NCBI RefSeq assembly: GCF_021245725.1
Contig: NZ_JAJGSX010000029.1
Location: forward strand, 1 to 64,000
Reading direction: 5' to 3'
Origin: Pseudonocardia sp. TRM90224
GTDB lineage: Bacteria > Actinomycetota > Actinomycetes > Mycobacteriales > Pseudonocardiaceae
Length of the DNA: 64,000 nt
The position numbers were made by a program, and so were the translations under genes. The notes beneath the pieces are model-generated. The model did not search any database, was not told the DNA's origin, and saw only the letters and a program-made list of their open reading frames with translations. Positions 17,235 to 25,743 of the stretch are shown in pieces. Every line of letters starts with the position of its first letter. Position 1 is the stretch's first letter.

Positions 17235-17714
17235 CTAAGAATTACCGGTCGTTACCTCATCGAAGGTCAGGAACCGGTAGTGCAGCCCTGTCGTCGACTC
17301 CCGCCACTGCCCGACGGCGCACGGCGAGCGTCCGATCTCCGGCGCGAACGTGTCACCCTCGAAGGTCTCCCGGATCTCGGTGACCTCGATCCGGTCCGCG
17401 AACGCCAGCGCGGCCGCGTAGACCGCCGCGCCGCCGATCACCCACACGTCACCGGACGCCGCGGCGAGCGCGGCAGGCAGATCGGGGAACGTCTCCACGC
17501 CCTCCTGCGGTGTGCGGGAGAGCACCAGGTTGCGCCGGCCCGGCAGCGGTCGGAACCGCGGCGGCAACGACTCCCAGGTGCGCCGGCCCATGAGCACGGT
17601 CCCGCCGGCCGTCAGCGTGCGGAAGTGCTTCATGTCCTCCGGCAGGTGCCACGGCAGCGTGCCGTCGCGGCCGATGACGCCGTTGGCCGACTGCGCCCAG
17701 ACGAGCCCGATCAC
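17235..17714 (-). CDS. folA: Dihydrofolate reductase
   Basis: This 159-residue enzyme starts with GTG (17714): [20 protein letters not shown], followed by [15 protein letters not shown] and [18 protein letters not shown], the canonical DHFR substrate and NADPH segments, then [15 protein letters not shown]. It reduces dihydrofolate to tetrahydrofolate with NADPH in the cytosol. The start overlaps the stop of thyA by four bases, so the two are translationally coupled. ThyA produces dihydrofolate, which this enzyme recycles. Confidence 0.97.
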   Translation of the reverse strand: MIGLVWAQSANGVIGRDGTLPWHLPEDMKHFRTLTAGGTVLMGRRTWESLPPRFRPLPGRRNLVLSRTPQEGVETFPDLPAALAAASGDVWVIGGAAVYAAALAFADRIEVTEIRETFEGDTFAPEIGRSPCAVGQWRESTTGLHYRFLTFDEVTTGNS

Positions 17715-18508
17715 ACGGCCACCGGGGCCTTGATGCCCGGGTGCGGGTCGTAGCCGTCGATGGTGAAGTGCTCGTAGGTGTACTCGAAGAGGCTGTCGGC
17801 CGGCTTCAGCGACAGGGTCGGGAACTCGCGGGCCTCGCGGGCGAGCTGCGTGTCGACCTGCTCGGCGTGGTTGTCGTAGATGTGGCAGTCGCCCCCCGTC
17901 CAGACGAAGTCGCCGACGTCGAGGCCGACCTGTTCCGCGATCATGTGCGTCAGCAGCGCGTAGCTCGCGATGTTGAACGGCACACCGAGGAACAGGTCGG
18001 CGCTTCGCTGGTAGAGCTGGCACGACAGCTTGCCGTCGGCGACGTAGAACTGGAAGAACGCGTGGCACGGCGGCAGTGCCATCCGCGGGATGTCGGCGAC
18101 GTTCCAGGCGGAAACGATGATCCGCCGGGAATCGGGGTTCGCGCGCAGGGTGCGCAGCACCTCGCTGATCTGGTCGACGTGCCCGCCGTCGGGGGTCGGC
18201 CACGAGCGCCACTGCACGCCGTAGACCGGGCCGAGGTCGCCGTCGGGCGCCGCCCACTCGTCCCAGATCGAGACGCCGTTCTCCTGCAACCACGTGACGT
18301 TCGAATCACCGCGGAGGAACCACAGCAGCTCGAAGGCGATCGAGCGGAAGTGCACCTTCTTCGTCGTGATCAGCGGGAAGCCGTCGGACAGCCGGTAGCG
18401 CAGCTGGTGACCGAAGACCGACCGCGTGCCCGTGCCGGTGCGGTCGCCCTTGCGCGCGCCCGTCGCGAGCACGTGGCGGAGCAGGTCTTCGTACTGCGTG
18501 TCCGACAT
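17711..18508 (-). CDS. thyA: Thymidylate synthase
   Basis: This 265-residue ThyA-type enzyme carries [20 protein letters not shown], the substrate segment WDEWA, and the catalytic loop [13 protein letters not shown] with the nucleophilic Cys. It ends [13 protein letters not shown] as in the family. It methylates dUMP to dTMP using methylene-tetrahydrofolate. Length and motifs match the E. coli enzyme. It is the first gene of the thyA-folA pair. Confidence 0.98.
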   Translation of the reverse strand: MSDTQYEDLLRHVLATGARKGDRTGTGTRSVFGHQLRYRLSDGFPLITTKKVHFRSIAFELLWFLRGDSNVTWLQENGVSIWDEWAAPDGDLGPVYGVQWRSWPTPDGGHVDQISEVLRTLRANPDSRRIIVSAWNVADIPRMALPPCHAFFQFYVADGKLSCQLYQRSADLFLGVPFNIASYALLTHMIAEQVGLDVGDFVWTGGDCHIYDNHAEQVDTQLAREAREFPTLSLKPADSLFEYTYEHFTIDGYDPHPGIKAPVAV

Positions 18509-18559
18509 GCGACGAGCCTAATCTTCGGACGGGCCCGGCCGGGATCGCCCGATGTCGTG

Positions 18560-19948
18560 TCACGGCAGCAGCAGGCCCCACCACACTCCCCAGGCCACGA
18601 ACGCCACAACGCCGGTCAGCAGCAGGGCATGGCGACCGGTCGGACGGTTGCGGGCGAACGTCACCACAGCGGCGACAACAGCTACGACGGCCAGCACCTG
18701 CAGGCCCAACCACGGCAGTGTCCGGCCGGCGACCAGCGGCCCCGGGTCGATCGTGCCGTTCGCCGTCGGCGTTCCGCCGGAGACGGCCTGCAGGTAGCTG
18801 ATGTAGACGGGCGCCCCGAGCGCGGCCACGAACCCCGCGCCGGCGGCGAGGTAGGCGGGCCACGACGTCCGGCCACCACGCAGGCGCCTCCACAGCGACG
18901 CCAGCACGAACCCGCCCAGGCCGACCACCGCGACGCCGAGCACGCCGAGCTGCACGGGCGCCGATTCGATCAAGGATGGCGGCCGCATCTCCCTGGTCGC
19001 CCCCGACTGCTCGCCCGCGGCCTCGATCGAGGTCGCCGGGGCCCGGCCGGCGGCGGCCTCGTGCACCCAGCCCGTCATGAGCTCGACGTAGCCGGGCGCG
19101 AACTCGTCGCCCTTCGCCCAGCCGTCGGCCGACTGCAGCACCTGGTGCTCGGCGCCGGCGACGGTCCGCAGCGTGTAGTGCCGGTTGCCGGCGGCGTCGA
19201 GGTTCAGACGGAAGGCCTCGACGTTCTCGACGGGCGCCGTGCTCCGATCCAGCGCACCCCAGATCCCGAGCACCGGGAGCGTCAGCGAGCGCAGCGTCGG
19301 CGTGGGGTCGTGGTGCGCCTCCGCGAACAGACCCATGGCATCGAGCAGGCGCCAGAACGTCCGCGAGTAGGCCGTCACCATCGAGCCGCGAATGCCAGCG
19401 TGCTCGGCCTTGACCCGCTCGGCCCAGCTGTGCTGGCGCAGTGGTGGCATCCCGTTCGCCCCGATGACCACGAGGAACGCGGTGCGCGGCTCGCGTGAGG
19501 CGGCGAGCGGCGCGACCCATCCGCCCTCGCTCAACCCCCAGAGACCGACCTTGGCCGGATCGACCTCCGGACGGGTGCGCAGCACGTCGGCCGCGGCGAG
19601 CGCGTCGTCGGCCAGCTGCGAGTACGAGCGTTCGGTGAGCGAGTAGCCGACGGTCCGCTTGTCGTAGGTGAGCGTGGCGATGCCGGCGCGGGCGAATGCC
19701 GTGGCCTCGCGTTCGTAGTACTCGCGCGCGCCGGGGCCGGCACCGTGCACGAGCACGACCCCCGGCGCTCCGGCCCGGACCCCCGGTGGCACGTGCAGGG
19801 TGGCCGGCAGGTGCTGGCCGTCGTTCGTGGTGACGGTCAGCTCGACCGTCCGGCCCTGCGCCGGCTCAGGCATTGATACGGCCGCAGCTGCGGGCAGCGT
19901 CGTCGCTGCGACGGTTGCCAGCGCGAGAGCCAGCATCTTGATCAACAT
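18560..19948 (-). CDS. Secreted alpha/beta hydrolase with C-terminal membrane domain
   Basis: This 462-residue protein begins with a signal peptide (MLIKMLALALATVAATTLPA), followed by an alpha/beta hydrolase domain with VVLVHGAGPGAREYYEREA (oxyanion region) and the nucleophile elbow GLWGLSEGGW. The last 130 residues hold about three to four membrane helices and end at WWGLLLP. Catalysis is therefore outside the cell membrane, anchored by the tail. The ATG at 19948 is preceded by GGAGGGG. Upstream codons of the long frame belong to the divergent regulator region. It is divergent from the ArsR-type gene and probably its target. The substrate (ester or peptide) is unknown. Confidence 0.85.
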   Translation of the reverse strand: MLIKMLALALATVAATTLPAAAAVSMPEPAQGRTVELTVTTNDGQHLPATLHVPPGVRAGAPGVVLVHGAGPGAREYYEREATAFARAGIATLTYDKRTVGYSLTERSYSQLADDALAAADVLRTRPEVDPAKVGLWGLSEGGWVAPLAASREPRTAFLVVIGANGMPPLRQHSWAERVKAEHAGIRGSMVTAYSRTFWRLLDAMGLFAEAHHDPTPTLRSLTLPVLGIWGALDRSTAPVENVEAFRLNLDAAGNRHYTLRTVAGAEHQVLQSADGWAKGDEFAPGYVELMTGWVHEAAAGRAPATSIEAAGEQSGATREMRPPSLIESAPVQLGVLGVAVVGLGGFVLASLWRRLRGGRTSWPAYLAAGAGFVAALGAPVYISYLQAVSGGTPTANGTIDPGPLVAGRTLPWLGLQVLAVVAVVAAVVTFARNRPTGRHALLLTGVVAFVAWGVWWGLLLP

Positions 19949-19965
19949 TGTCCCCTCCGAGTGAC

Positions 19966-20008
19966 TGCAGAGTTCTTTGCAGAAATCTTTGCATAGATCT
20001 CTGCTAAA
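19966..20008. promoter_or_regulatory. ArsR-type operator: three 12-bp direct repeats
   Basis: TTCTTTGCAGAA (19973), ATCTTTGCATAG (19985) and ATCTCTGCTAAA (19997) follow each other with a 12-base period between the hydrolase start and the ArsR-like start. An outer dyad GCAGAG / CTCTGC spans about 19967-20004. The stretch is strikingly AT-rich for this genome. It is a good candidate for cooperative repressor binding at a divergent promoter. Confidence 0.6.
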
Positions 20009-20017
20009 GTAACCCTC

Positions 20018-20596
20018 GTGGCGGAACAGAGGGAACCCCGAGAGCTGACCGACGCCGCGGCGATCCGGGCGTTGCGCCATCCGCTGCGGCAACGGATCCT
20101 GCGGCACCTGCACCGCGAGGGCCCCGCAACGGCGACGACGCTCGCGCGCGCACTCGGCGAGAACACCGGCGCCACGAGCTACCACCTGCGCCAGCTGGCC
20201 GAGCACGGGTTCGTCCAGGACGACCCCGAGCACGAGGGCGGCGGGCGGGAACGCTGGTGGAAGGCGCCGCGGCAGGACCTCCGCTTCCCGCCGCGCAGCC
20301 GGATGAGCGGCGAGATGCGCCACGAGATGGGCCAGATGGAACAGCACAACGCCGCCGAGGACGTGGACGCCCTCGCCCGGTTCGAGGCACAGCGCGAACG
20401 GATGGGCAAGTGGGGCGACGCGTTGCTGATCGCCCGCGGTGAACTGACCCTCTCCCCCGACCAGCTGCTCCGGTTCTGGAACGACTACCTGGCCTTGTTC
20501 AACCGGTACGTCGCGGAGGGCGAAGAGGATGCCGGCGCGGACGGGCGCTCGGTGCTGGTGCGGTTCATGGCGTTCCCCGACGTCGACGCAGGGTGA
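20018..20596 (+). CDS. ArsR-like winged-helix regulator
   Basis: This 192-residue protein has an ArsR/HTH_20 winged helix: DAAAIRALRHPLRQRILRHL followed by GPATATTLARALGENTGATS and YHLRQLAEHGFVQDD. The C-terminal 100 residues are helical and probably bind an effector or dimerise. GTG 20018 is the only sensible start. Divergent from the membrane-anchored hydrolase with an obvious operator between, so it likely represses that gene and itself. No metal-binding Cys pair is visible, so metal sensing is unlikely. Confidence 0.88.
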   Translation: MAEQREPRELTDAAAIRALRHPLRQRILRHLHREGPATATTLARALGENTGATSYHLRQLAEHGFVQDDPEHEGGGRERWWKAPRQDLRFPPRSRMSGEMRHEMGQMEQHNAAEDVDALARFEAQRERMGKWGDALLIARGELTLSPDQLLRFWNDYLALFNRYVAEGEEDAGADGRSVLVRFMAFPDVDAG

Positions 20597-20680
20597 GGCC
20601 AGACGTCAGGAAAGCCCGCCATGGCCTTCGGCCGCCACAACCTCGCCCGGGGCTGGGCCAGCATGCGTGCGGTACCACGC

Positions 20681-20739
20681 GAGGGCAGGAAAGCCACTTT
20701 CCTGCCCTCACAGGGCCTGAAAGTGGCTTTCCTGCCCTC
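20681..20739. repeat. Dispersed palindrome family B, copy 1
   Basis: A 59-bp element of two nested palindromes: GGCAGGAAAGCCACTTTCC and the mirrored GGAAAGTGGCTTTCCTGCC around CCTCACAGGG. It is identical, in reverse orientation, to the element at 53944-54002. It is preceded by ACGCGAG, which is also shared with other copies. Confidence 0.92.
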
Positions 20740-20745
20740 CCGACA

Positions 20746-20770
20746 CGGGTTCGAACCCGGTTCGAACCCG
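20746..20770. repeat. Tandem palindrome CGGGTTCGAACCCG
   Basis: The 14-base perfect palindrome CGGGTTCGAACCCG is followed by an overlapping second one sharing GTTCGAACCCG. The core resembles a tRNA T arm, but there is no tRNA fold around it. It may be a protein-binding site or part of the surrounding repeat cluster. Confidence 0.6.
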
Positions 20771-20843
20771 TACACGAGCCTCCGCCCACCACCTGCCACT
20801 GCACGCCCCGGACGCCGGCGAGATGGGTGCGGGACGCACACGT

Positions 20844-20868
20844 TGCCGGGAAAGCCACGTTCCCGGCA
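20844..20868. repeat. Half-size relative of family B
   Basis: TGCCGGGAAAGCCACGTTCC and its completion form one hairpin with GCCGGGAA / TTCCCGGC arms around AGCCACG. It shares the GGAAAGCCAC core with family B but is only one palindrome long, so it may be a precursor or decayed form. Confidence 0.6.
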
Positions 20869-20939
20869 CCCTCGAACCGCCCGCCGAGCGGTGTCCGCCC
20901 GAGGCCGTCGGGGTCCGGGCACGCCGAGCCGAAGAGTTG

Positions 20940-20990
20940 GAACGAGCGGCACTCTCGTCCAATAGGTGTGGACGAAAGTGCCGTTCGTTC
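20940..20990. repeat. Palindrome family C
   Basis: GAACGAGCGGCACTCTCGTCC (arm 20940-20960, given here as its 21 positions) is mirrored by an arm ending CGTTCGTTC at 20990, with loop AATAGGTGT. The inner GAAAGTGC resembles the AAAGTGGC of family B and of the array at 33.9 kb. No second copy was seen in the window. Confidence 0.7.
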
Positions 20991-21045
20991 ACCGAACCTG
21001 CCCGCCGCCCGCGCACTCAACCTCACGGTTCCATGAGGCGCCGGG

Positions 21046-21747
21046 TCAGGCGTTCGCCGCCGGCCGCCGCTTCGGCAGCAGCACCGCCGCGGCGATCAGC
21101 CACAGCAGGCCGCCGAACCGGCCGATGGGCACGAGGGGCATCAGGCCGTCGACGAGCAGCGTGAGGGTGGCCAGCTCCGACACGGCCGCGATCACCAGAC
21201 CGACGACCGCAACCCACCGCGGCAGGAGGCCGGCGAGCAGGCCCGGCACGGCGATGCCGGCGACGAGCAGGCCCAGCAGCACGACGTGTCCCGGGCCACC
21301 GGTCAGGAACGTCAGGCCCTGCAGCGCGTGCACGACCCCGGCGTCACCTGCGACGTCCGGTCGCGAGAGCACCCAGCCGAGCAGCCCCGAGAGGCACAGG
21401 AACGCCGACGCGACGATCCCGCCGACCAGAGCGATCGTGGCACCGGGGTTCCGGATGCCGAGGTTGTGCAGCCGGGCGGACACCGTGGCCGCGTAGATGG
21501 CCAGCGGGACGCCGGACGCGAAGGTGAAGAACCCGGTGATCGCGACGGCTGTGGAGTTGTTCCGGAAGTAGCTCTCGACGAGGTCGGCGGCGGCGTACGG
21601 CGATGGGAACGTCTCGCCGGCCAGCGTCGTGCTGATGATCAGCCCGGCGAGCAGCAGCGCCGTCGAGACGCCGGCGAGCACAACGAGCGGCGGACCCGCG
21701 TCGGCACGGTACGGGCGAGCGGGGCGGGTGACTTCGGTGGTGGTCAT
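21046..21747 (-). CDS. Multi-pass membrane protein, unknown function
   Basis: This 233-residue protein has six or seven hydrophobic helices (for example VVLAGVSTALLLAGLIISTT and VVGLVIAAVSELATLTLLVD). It is similar in overall pattern to DUF4386-like actinobacterial membrane proteins. A non-membrane loop GETFPSPYAAADLVESYFRN follows helix 1. It ends next to the repeat-filled spacer. No transporter or enzyme motif is recognised. Confidence 0.7.
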   Translation of the reverse strand: MTTTEVTRPARPYRADAGPPLVVLAGVSTALLLAGLIISTTLAGETFPSPYAAADLVESYFRNNSTAVAITGFFTFASGVPLAIYAATVSARLHNLGIRNPGATIALVGGIVASAFLCLSGLLGWVLSRPDVAGDAGVVHALQGLTFLTGGPGHVVLLGLLVAGIAVPGLLAGLLPRWVAVVGLVIAAVSELATLTLLVDGLMPLVPIGRFGGLLWLIAAAVLLPKRRPAANA

Positions 21748-21857
21748 GACGTCTCCTGTTTGATGTCGTTTGCGCTGACACCGACGCTAGGGAGACGCCC
21801 GCCGAGGCGAATCGGCGAAATCGCCGGTGGCACCACCGGCCGCTCAGCTCAGTTCGG

Positions 21858-22286
21858 CTAGCAGCCGCAGGCGCGGGCTCCGGCGGGTGCGGTGAGGGCG
21901 TCGACGTCGAGCGTTCGCGCGCCGGCGGCCGTCTCGACCGTGAACCCTTCGCGCACCCAGTACTCGTAGCCGCCGATCATCTCCTTCACCGGGTAGCCGA
22001 GCTGCGCGAACGCCAGCGCTGCCCGCGTCGCGCCGTTGCATCCCGGCCCCCAGCAGTACGTGACGACCGCCGAGCCGGGCGGCACGAGTGCGGCCGCTCG
22101 CTCGGCGATCTGTGCGGTCGGCAGGTGCACTGCGCCGGGGATGCGGCCCTGCGCCCACGCCGCATCGCCGCGGGAGTCGACGAGCACCAGGTCGGTGCCG
22201 GCGTGCAGGTCGGCGTGGACGTCGGAGACGTCGGTCTCGAACGTGAGACGGGAGGCGAAGAAGGCGACGGCAGTGGTCAGCGTCAT
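21858..22286 (-). CDS. Rhodanese-like domain protein
   Basis: This 142-residue single-domain protein shows the rhodanese pattern: DLVLVDSRGDAAWAQGRIPG, AVHLPTAQIAERAAALVP, and the active-site loop VVTYCWGPGCNGATRAA, which contains two Cys; the first is at the catalytic position. It would transfer sulfane sulfur in the cytosol. ATG 22286 (MTLTTAVAFF) is preferred to an upstream codon at 22337 that would reach into the divergent promoter. It ends CGC, with a possible metal- or redox-active pair (ARACGC). The divergent AraC-type gene at 22357 may regulate it. Confidence 0.85.
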   Translation of the reverse strand: MTLTTAVAFFASRLTFETDVSDVHADLHAGTDLVLVDSRGDAAWAQGRIPGAVHLPTAQIAERAAALVPPGSAVVTYCWGPGCNGATRAALAFAQLGYPVKEMIGGYEYWVREGFTVETAAGARTLDVDALTAPAGARACGC

Positions 22287-22356
22287 GCGACAACGGTGCC
22301 GCTGCCATCCGGCCGCAAACAGTGGCGCGAACGACATCGATCGCTAACATCTCGCC

Positions 22357-23307
22357 ATGCCCCACACGGTCTCGGTCCTGCTCTACCCGGGCATGTCCGT
22401 GTTCGAGCTGGGCATCGTCACGGAGGTCTTCGGGCTCCCGCGACCCGAGCTCGACGCGGACTGGTACCGGCTGACCATCTGCTCCGAGCGGCCATCACCC
22501 GTCCCCGTGGTGGGCGGCGCGTCGATCGTCGCCGGCGGCGGCCTCGACGAGTTCTCGGCAGCCGAGACCGTGATCGTCCCCGGGGTGCCCGACGTGTGCG
22601 GCTCGACGTCGCCCGAGCTGGTCGGCGCGCTGCGTGCGGCCCACGAGCGCGGGTCGCGGATCGTCTCGATCTGCTCCGGGTCGTTCGCGCTCGCCGCGGC
22701 CGGGCTGCTCGACGGCCGCCGCGCAACCACGCACTGGCGCTACGCCGACCTGCTCGCCGCGCGGTTCCCCGCCGTCCGGGTCGACCCGCGGGTGCTCTTC
22801 TTCGACGACGGCGACGTGCTGACCAGCGCGGGCAGCGCCGCGGGGCTGGACCTCTGCGTGCACATCGTCCGCACCGACCACGGCCCGAAGATCGCCAACG
22901 CGGTCGCGCGCCGGCTGGTGATCGCGCCGCACCGCGACGGCGGCCAGGCCCAGTTCATCGAGGCCCCGGTGCCGGCCGACGCGGACGACGACCGGCTCAC
23001 GAGGACGATGGAGTGGGCGCTCGCGCACCTGACGGAGCCGGTGACCGTCGAGCGGCTGGCCCGGCTCGCGCACATGTCCACCCGCACCTACCTGCGCCGG
23101 TTCGCCGCTGCCACCGGCACCAGCCCGATCCGCTGGCTCATCACCCAGCGTGTGCACGCCAGCCTGCCGTTGCTGGAGGGCACGGCCCTGCCCGTCGAGG
23201 AGGTGGCCGTTGCGGTCGGCTTCGAGAGCGCCGTGACGTTCCGCCACCACTTCGACCGGACGATGCGCACGTCACCCTCGGCGTACCGGCGCTCCTTCCG
23301 GGCCTGA
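22357..23307 (+). CDS. FtrA-type transcriptional regulator (DJ-1/PfpI-like plus AraC HTH)
   Basis: This 316-residue protein has an N-terminal class I glutamine-amidotransferase-like domain (about 1-175), with SICSGSFALAAAGLLDGRRA and the nucleophile-elbow Cys. An AraC-type double HTH follows (about 215-312), including PVTVERLARLAHMSTRTYLR and VAVAVGFESAVTFRHHFDR. FtrA-like regulators often control rhodanese or other sulfur/aldehyde-handling genes. The rhodanese gene is divergent with 70 bases between, consistent with that pattern. Family A copy 2 follows the stop codon. Confidence 0.92.
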   Translation: MPHTVSVLLYPGMSVFELGIVTEVFGLPRPELDADWYRLTICSERPSPVPVVGGASIVAGGGLDEFSAAETVIVPGVPDVCGSTSPELVGALRAAHERGSRIVSICSGSFALAAAGLLDGRRATTHWRYADLLAARFPAVRVDPRVLFFDDGDVLTSAGSAAGLDLCVHIVRTDHGPKIANAVARRLVIAPHRDGGQAQFIEAPVPADADDDRLTRTMEWALAHLTEPVTVERLARLAHMSTRTYLRRFAAATGTSPIRWLITQRVHASLPLLEGTALPVEEVAVAVGFESAVTFRHHFDRTMRTSPSAYRRSFRA

Positions 23308-23320
23308 GCACCCCGAATCT

Positions 23321-23379
23321 CCCCACCGTTTTGTGCATCTGCGCGCTCCGCAGGCGCGCAAGTGCACAAAACGGTGGGG
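23321..23379. repeat. Dispersed palindrome family A, copy 2
   Basis: The outer arms CCCCACCGTTTTG / CAAAACGGTGGGG are the same as in the other copies. The inner stem is different in sequence (TGCATCTGCGCG / CGCGCAAGTGCA) yet still self-complementary. It lies between two convergent stop codons (AraC-type regulator and quinone oxidoreductase), where a bidirectional terminator would be useful. Confidence 0.9.
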
Positions 23380-23401
23380 AAGTTCGGGTGGTGGCGGCGC
23401 T

Positions 23402-24373
23402 CTACGGGCGCAGCGCCTGCTTGCCGACCGTTGCGCGCGACTCCAGCTCCGCCAGCACCTTCGGCCCCTCGGCCAGGTCGTGGACGGTGGGCTCGCCGGG
23501 CGGGTAGACGCCGGCGGCCTGCAGTTCCTGCAGCTCGGCCATCAGCTCTCCGAAGATGTGCGGCGCGTGCTGGATGAGCACGCCGATGTGCAGGCCGATC
23601 AGGTGGATGTGGTGCTTGAAGTTCAGGTCCCAGTTCGTGACGGGGACCGTGCCGCCGGCGACGCCGAACACGACAACGCGCCCCGTGACCCGCTTCGCCG
23701 CCGCCAGGCTGGCCGTGAAGGTCTCCCCGCCGACCGATTCGAGCACGAGGTCGACGCCCTGGCCGCCGGTCAGTTCCGCGACCCGGGCGGCGACGTCCTC
23801 ACTGCGGTAGTCGATGACGTGGTCGGCGCCCAGCGCCCGCACGACGTCGTGCTTGCCGGCGGACGCCGTAGCGATGACGACCGCGCCGTAGTGCTTGGCC
23901 ATCTGCACCGCCGCCTGACCGACCGCGCCGGCCGCGGCGTGGACCAGCACCGTCTCCCCCGCCGCCAACCGGCCGAGCGGGCGCAGCGCCGCCAACGCCG
24001 TCGCCCAGTTCAGGACCAGCCCCAGCGCCTGCTCGTCGCGCCATCCCGCCGGCACCGGTGCGACCCCGGCCGCGGGCAGCACGGCGTACTCCGCGAACGC
24101 CGCGTAGCCGGTACCGATCACGTGCTGGCCGAGCCGAACGTCCCCGACGCCCTCGCCGAGCGCCACCACCTCACCCGCCGACTCGAACCCGGCGAGGTAA
24201 GGCGCCTGTGGCCCGCCGTGGTACGTCCCGCGGGTCTGCATCACGTCGGCGAAGTTCACGCCGGCGGCCGAGACGCGGATCAGAACCTCTCCAGGCCCGG
24301 GCGCGGGCACCGGCACATCGGCCAGCTCCATCGCCGCCGGACCGTCGAGGGTGGGCTGGCGCAGAGCGCGCAT
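23402..24373 (-). CDS. Zinc-independent quinone oxidoreductase (MDR superfamily)
   Basis: This 323-residue enzyme starts MRALRQPTLDGPAAMELADV and has the quinone-oxidoreductase core: GVNFADVMQTRGTYHGG, the NADPH-binding Rossmann fold GETVLVHAAAGAVGQAAVQM and GADHVIDYRSEDVAARV. No structural or catalytic zinc Cys residues are present. It likely reduces quinones or enones with NADPH. The ATG at 24373 matches the family; the 35 upstream codons of the frame are Arg-rich and not conserved. Alternative reductase substrates are possible. Confidence 0.92.
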   Translation of the reverse strand: MRALRQPTLDGPAAMELADVPVPAPGPGEVLIRVSAAGVNFADVMQTRGTYHGGPQAPYLAGFESAGEVVALGEGVGDVRLGQHVIGTGYAAFAEYAVLPAAGVAPVPAGWRDEQALGLVLNWATALAALRPLGRLAAGETVLVHAAAGAVGQAAVQMAKHYGAVVIATASAGKHDVVRALGADHVIDYRSEDVAARVAELTGGQGVDLVLESVGGETFTASLAAAKRVTGRVVVFGVAGGTVPVTNWDLNFKHHIHLIGLHIGVLIQHAPHIFGELMAELQELQAAGVYPPGEPTVHDLAEGPKVLAELESRATVGKQALRP

Positions 24374-24413
24374 CGTGTTGGTCACCAACCGACGAACACC
24401 GCGCCCGGGCGAT

Positions 24414-25661
24414 TCATGCCCGAACGTGCATCTTTTCCGGGAGGTCCGCGGCCGCCAGCTCCGCCGGCGTGACAACACGCAGGAACGGGAGGACGAGCGC
24501 GGCCGTCACCACCGCGAAGACGCCGAAGGCCACATTCATTCCGAACAGCTCGGCGAGCACGCCGACAACACCCGCGCCGACCGGGAACGCACCCCAGCTG
24601 AACAGCCGTGCCGCGCCGCTGTAGCGGCCCATCAGCGACTCGTCGACGATCTGCTGGCTGATCGTCCGCGCCGTCACCGACCACAGCGTGCCGCCCATCC
24701 CGCCGAGGATGGCGCCCATCGCGACCAGCGCGAGGTTCGTCGTGACCGCCGGGAGCGCAACCATCGCGAACGTCCCGACGATGTCGGCGAAGAGCACGGC
24801 TCGGCGTCCGAACAGCCGGTTGAGCCGGCGCACCGTCAGCGCCCCGACCGCGCCGCCGACGCCGAGCGCGCTGAGCAGCGTGCCGTAGCCGGTGGCGTCG
24901 AGGCCCATCACCATGGTCGCGTACAGCGGCATGATCGCGAGCCAGGCACCCCAGCACGAGCACAGCACCGTCAAGGTCAGCGCGAGCAGGCGCAGCAGCC
25001 GCTGGTTCCAGAGGAACGCGAGCCCCTCCCGGATCTGTGCGTGCACCGAGGCCGCGGGGACGTCGTCGGCGCGCTCCACCCGGAACCGCCCGACCAGCCA
25101 GAGCAGCAGCACCGCACCGACGACGTAGGCGCCGGCGGACGCGCCGAGAGCGATCGCCGAACCCGCGGCCACCAGCAGCCCACCGACGAACGGGCCGCAG
25201 AACTCGTTGCAGACGGTCTCGGCGCCGGTGATCCACGCGTTGGCCCGCTCCCGATCGGGCGGAGCGACGACCGAAGGGATCAGTGCCGATGCCGCGGTCA
25301 GCGCCAGCACCTCCGCGAGCCCGAGCGCGAGGCCGCCTGCGTACAGCATCGGCAGGGTGACGACCCCGGTCACGCCGGCGGCGAGCAGGCCGAGGACCAC
25401 GGCGGTCCGCACGGCGTCGGCAACCCAGAGCAGGACCCGCCGGTCGAACCGGTCGACGAGCACACCCACATGCAGCGCCGCGAACAGCCACGGCAGCGTC
25501 AACGTCATCGAGACGCCGGAGATCTGCAGCGGCGACGTCGTGAGCGTCGTCGCCATGATCGGCAGTGCCACCTTCGTCACGCCGTCGGCCAGGTTGGTCA
25601 CGGCGGTGAAGCCGACCAGGACCGTCGTGTTGCGAGCGCTTCCCATCGGGCGTTCCCCCAC
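24414..25661 (-). CDS. MFS transporter (MDR type)
   Basis: This 415-residue protein has 12 predicted helices. The first loop VGVLVDRFDRRVLLWVADAV is the canonical MFS motif A (G-x-L-x-D-R-x-x-R). It resembles enterobactin-exporter-like drug pumps. ATG 25646 (MGSARNTTVLVG) is an alternative start. It is divergent from a CGNR protein, with a 20-base palindrome just upstream of the start. Substrates are unknown. Confidence 0.9.
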   Translation of the reverse strand: MGERPMGSARNTTVLVGFTAVTNLADGVTKVALPIMATTLTTSPLQISGVSMTLTLPWLFAALHVGVLVDRFDRRVLLWVADAVRTAVVLGLLAAGVTGVVTLPMLYAGGLALGLAEVLALTAASALIPSVVAPPDRERANAWITGAETVCNEFCGPFVGGLLVAAGSAIALGASAGAYVVGAVLLLWLVGRFRVERADDVPAASVHAQIREGLAFLWNQRLLRLLALTLTVLCSCWGAWLAIMPLYATMVMGLDATGYGTLLSALGVGGAVGALTVRRLNRLFGRRAVLFADIVGTFAMVALPAVTTNLALVAMGAILGGMGGTLWSVTARTISQQIVDESLMGRYSGAARLFSWGAFPVGAGVVGVLAELFGMNVAFGVFAVVTAALVLPFLRVVTPAELAAADLPEKMHVRA

Positions 25662-25664
25662 TAA

Positions 25665-25684
25665 CCGGCTATTGCGTTAGCCGG
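25665..25684. promoter_or_regulatory. Operator candidate in MFS/CGNR divergent region
   Basis: CCGGCTATTGCGTTAGCCGG has 7-base perfect arms (CCGGCTA/TAGCCGG) around six bases. It lies 4 bases upstream of the MFS start codon and 60 bases from the CGNR start. The position suits repression of the pump, and the CGNR protein is the obvious candidate binder. No experimental support. Confidence 0.5.
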
Positions 25685-25743
25685 ATAGTAGCGGCCCGCT
25701 GCGAGTAAGCTCCAGGACCAATAACCACCAAGTGGACTAGCCG

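Larger units (their letters stand above)
20597..21045. other. Repeat-filled spacer
   Basis: This 449-base gap between the ArsR-like gene and a convergent membrane protein gene holds no convincing gene. It contains, in order, a complete family B palindrome, a tandem palindrome CGGGTTCGAACCCG, a half-size family B relative, and palindrome C. Open frames across it are shadows of these repeats. Between the repeats is ordinary GC-rich sequence. Confidence 0.7.

Noticed and set aside
20746-20770. tRNA T-arm or tRNA remnant
   Set aside because: No acceptor or anticodon arms can be built around the GGTTCGAACC core.
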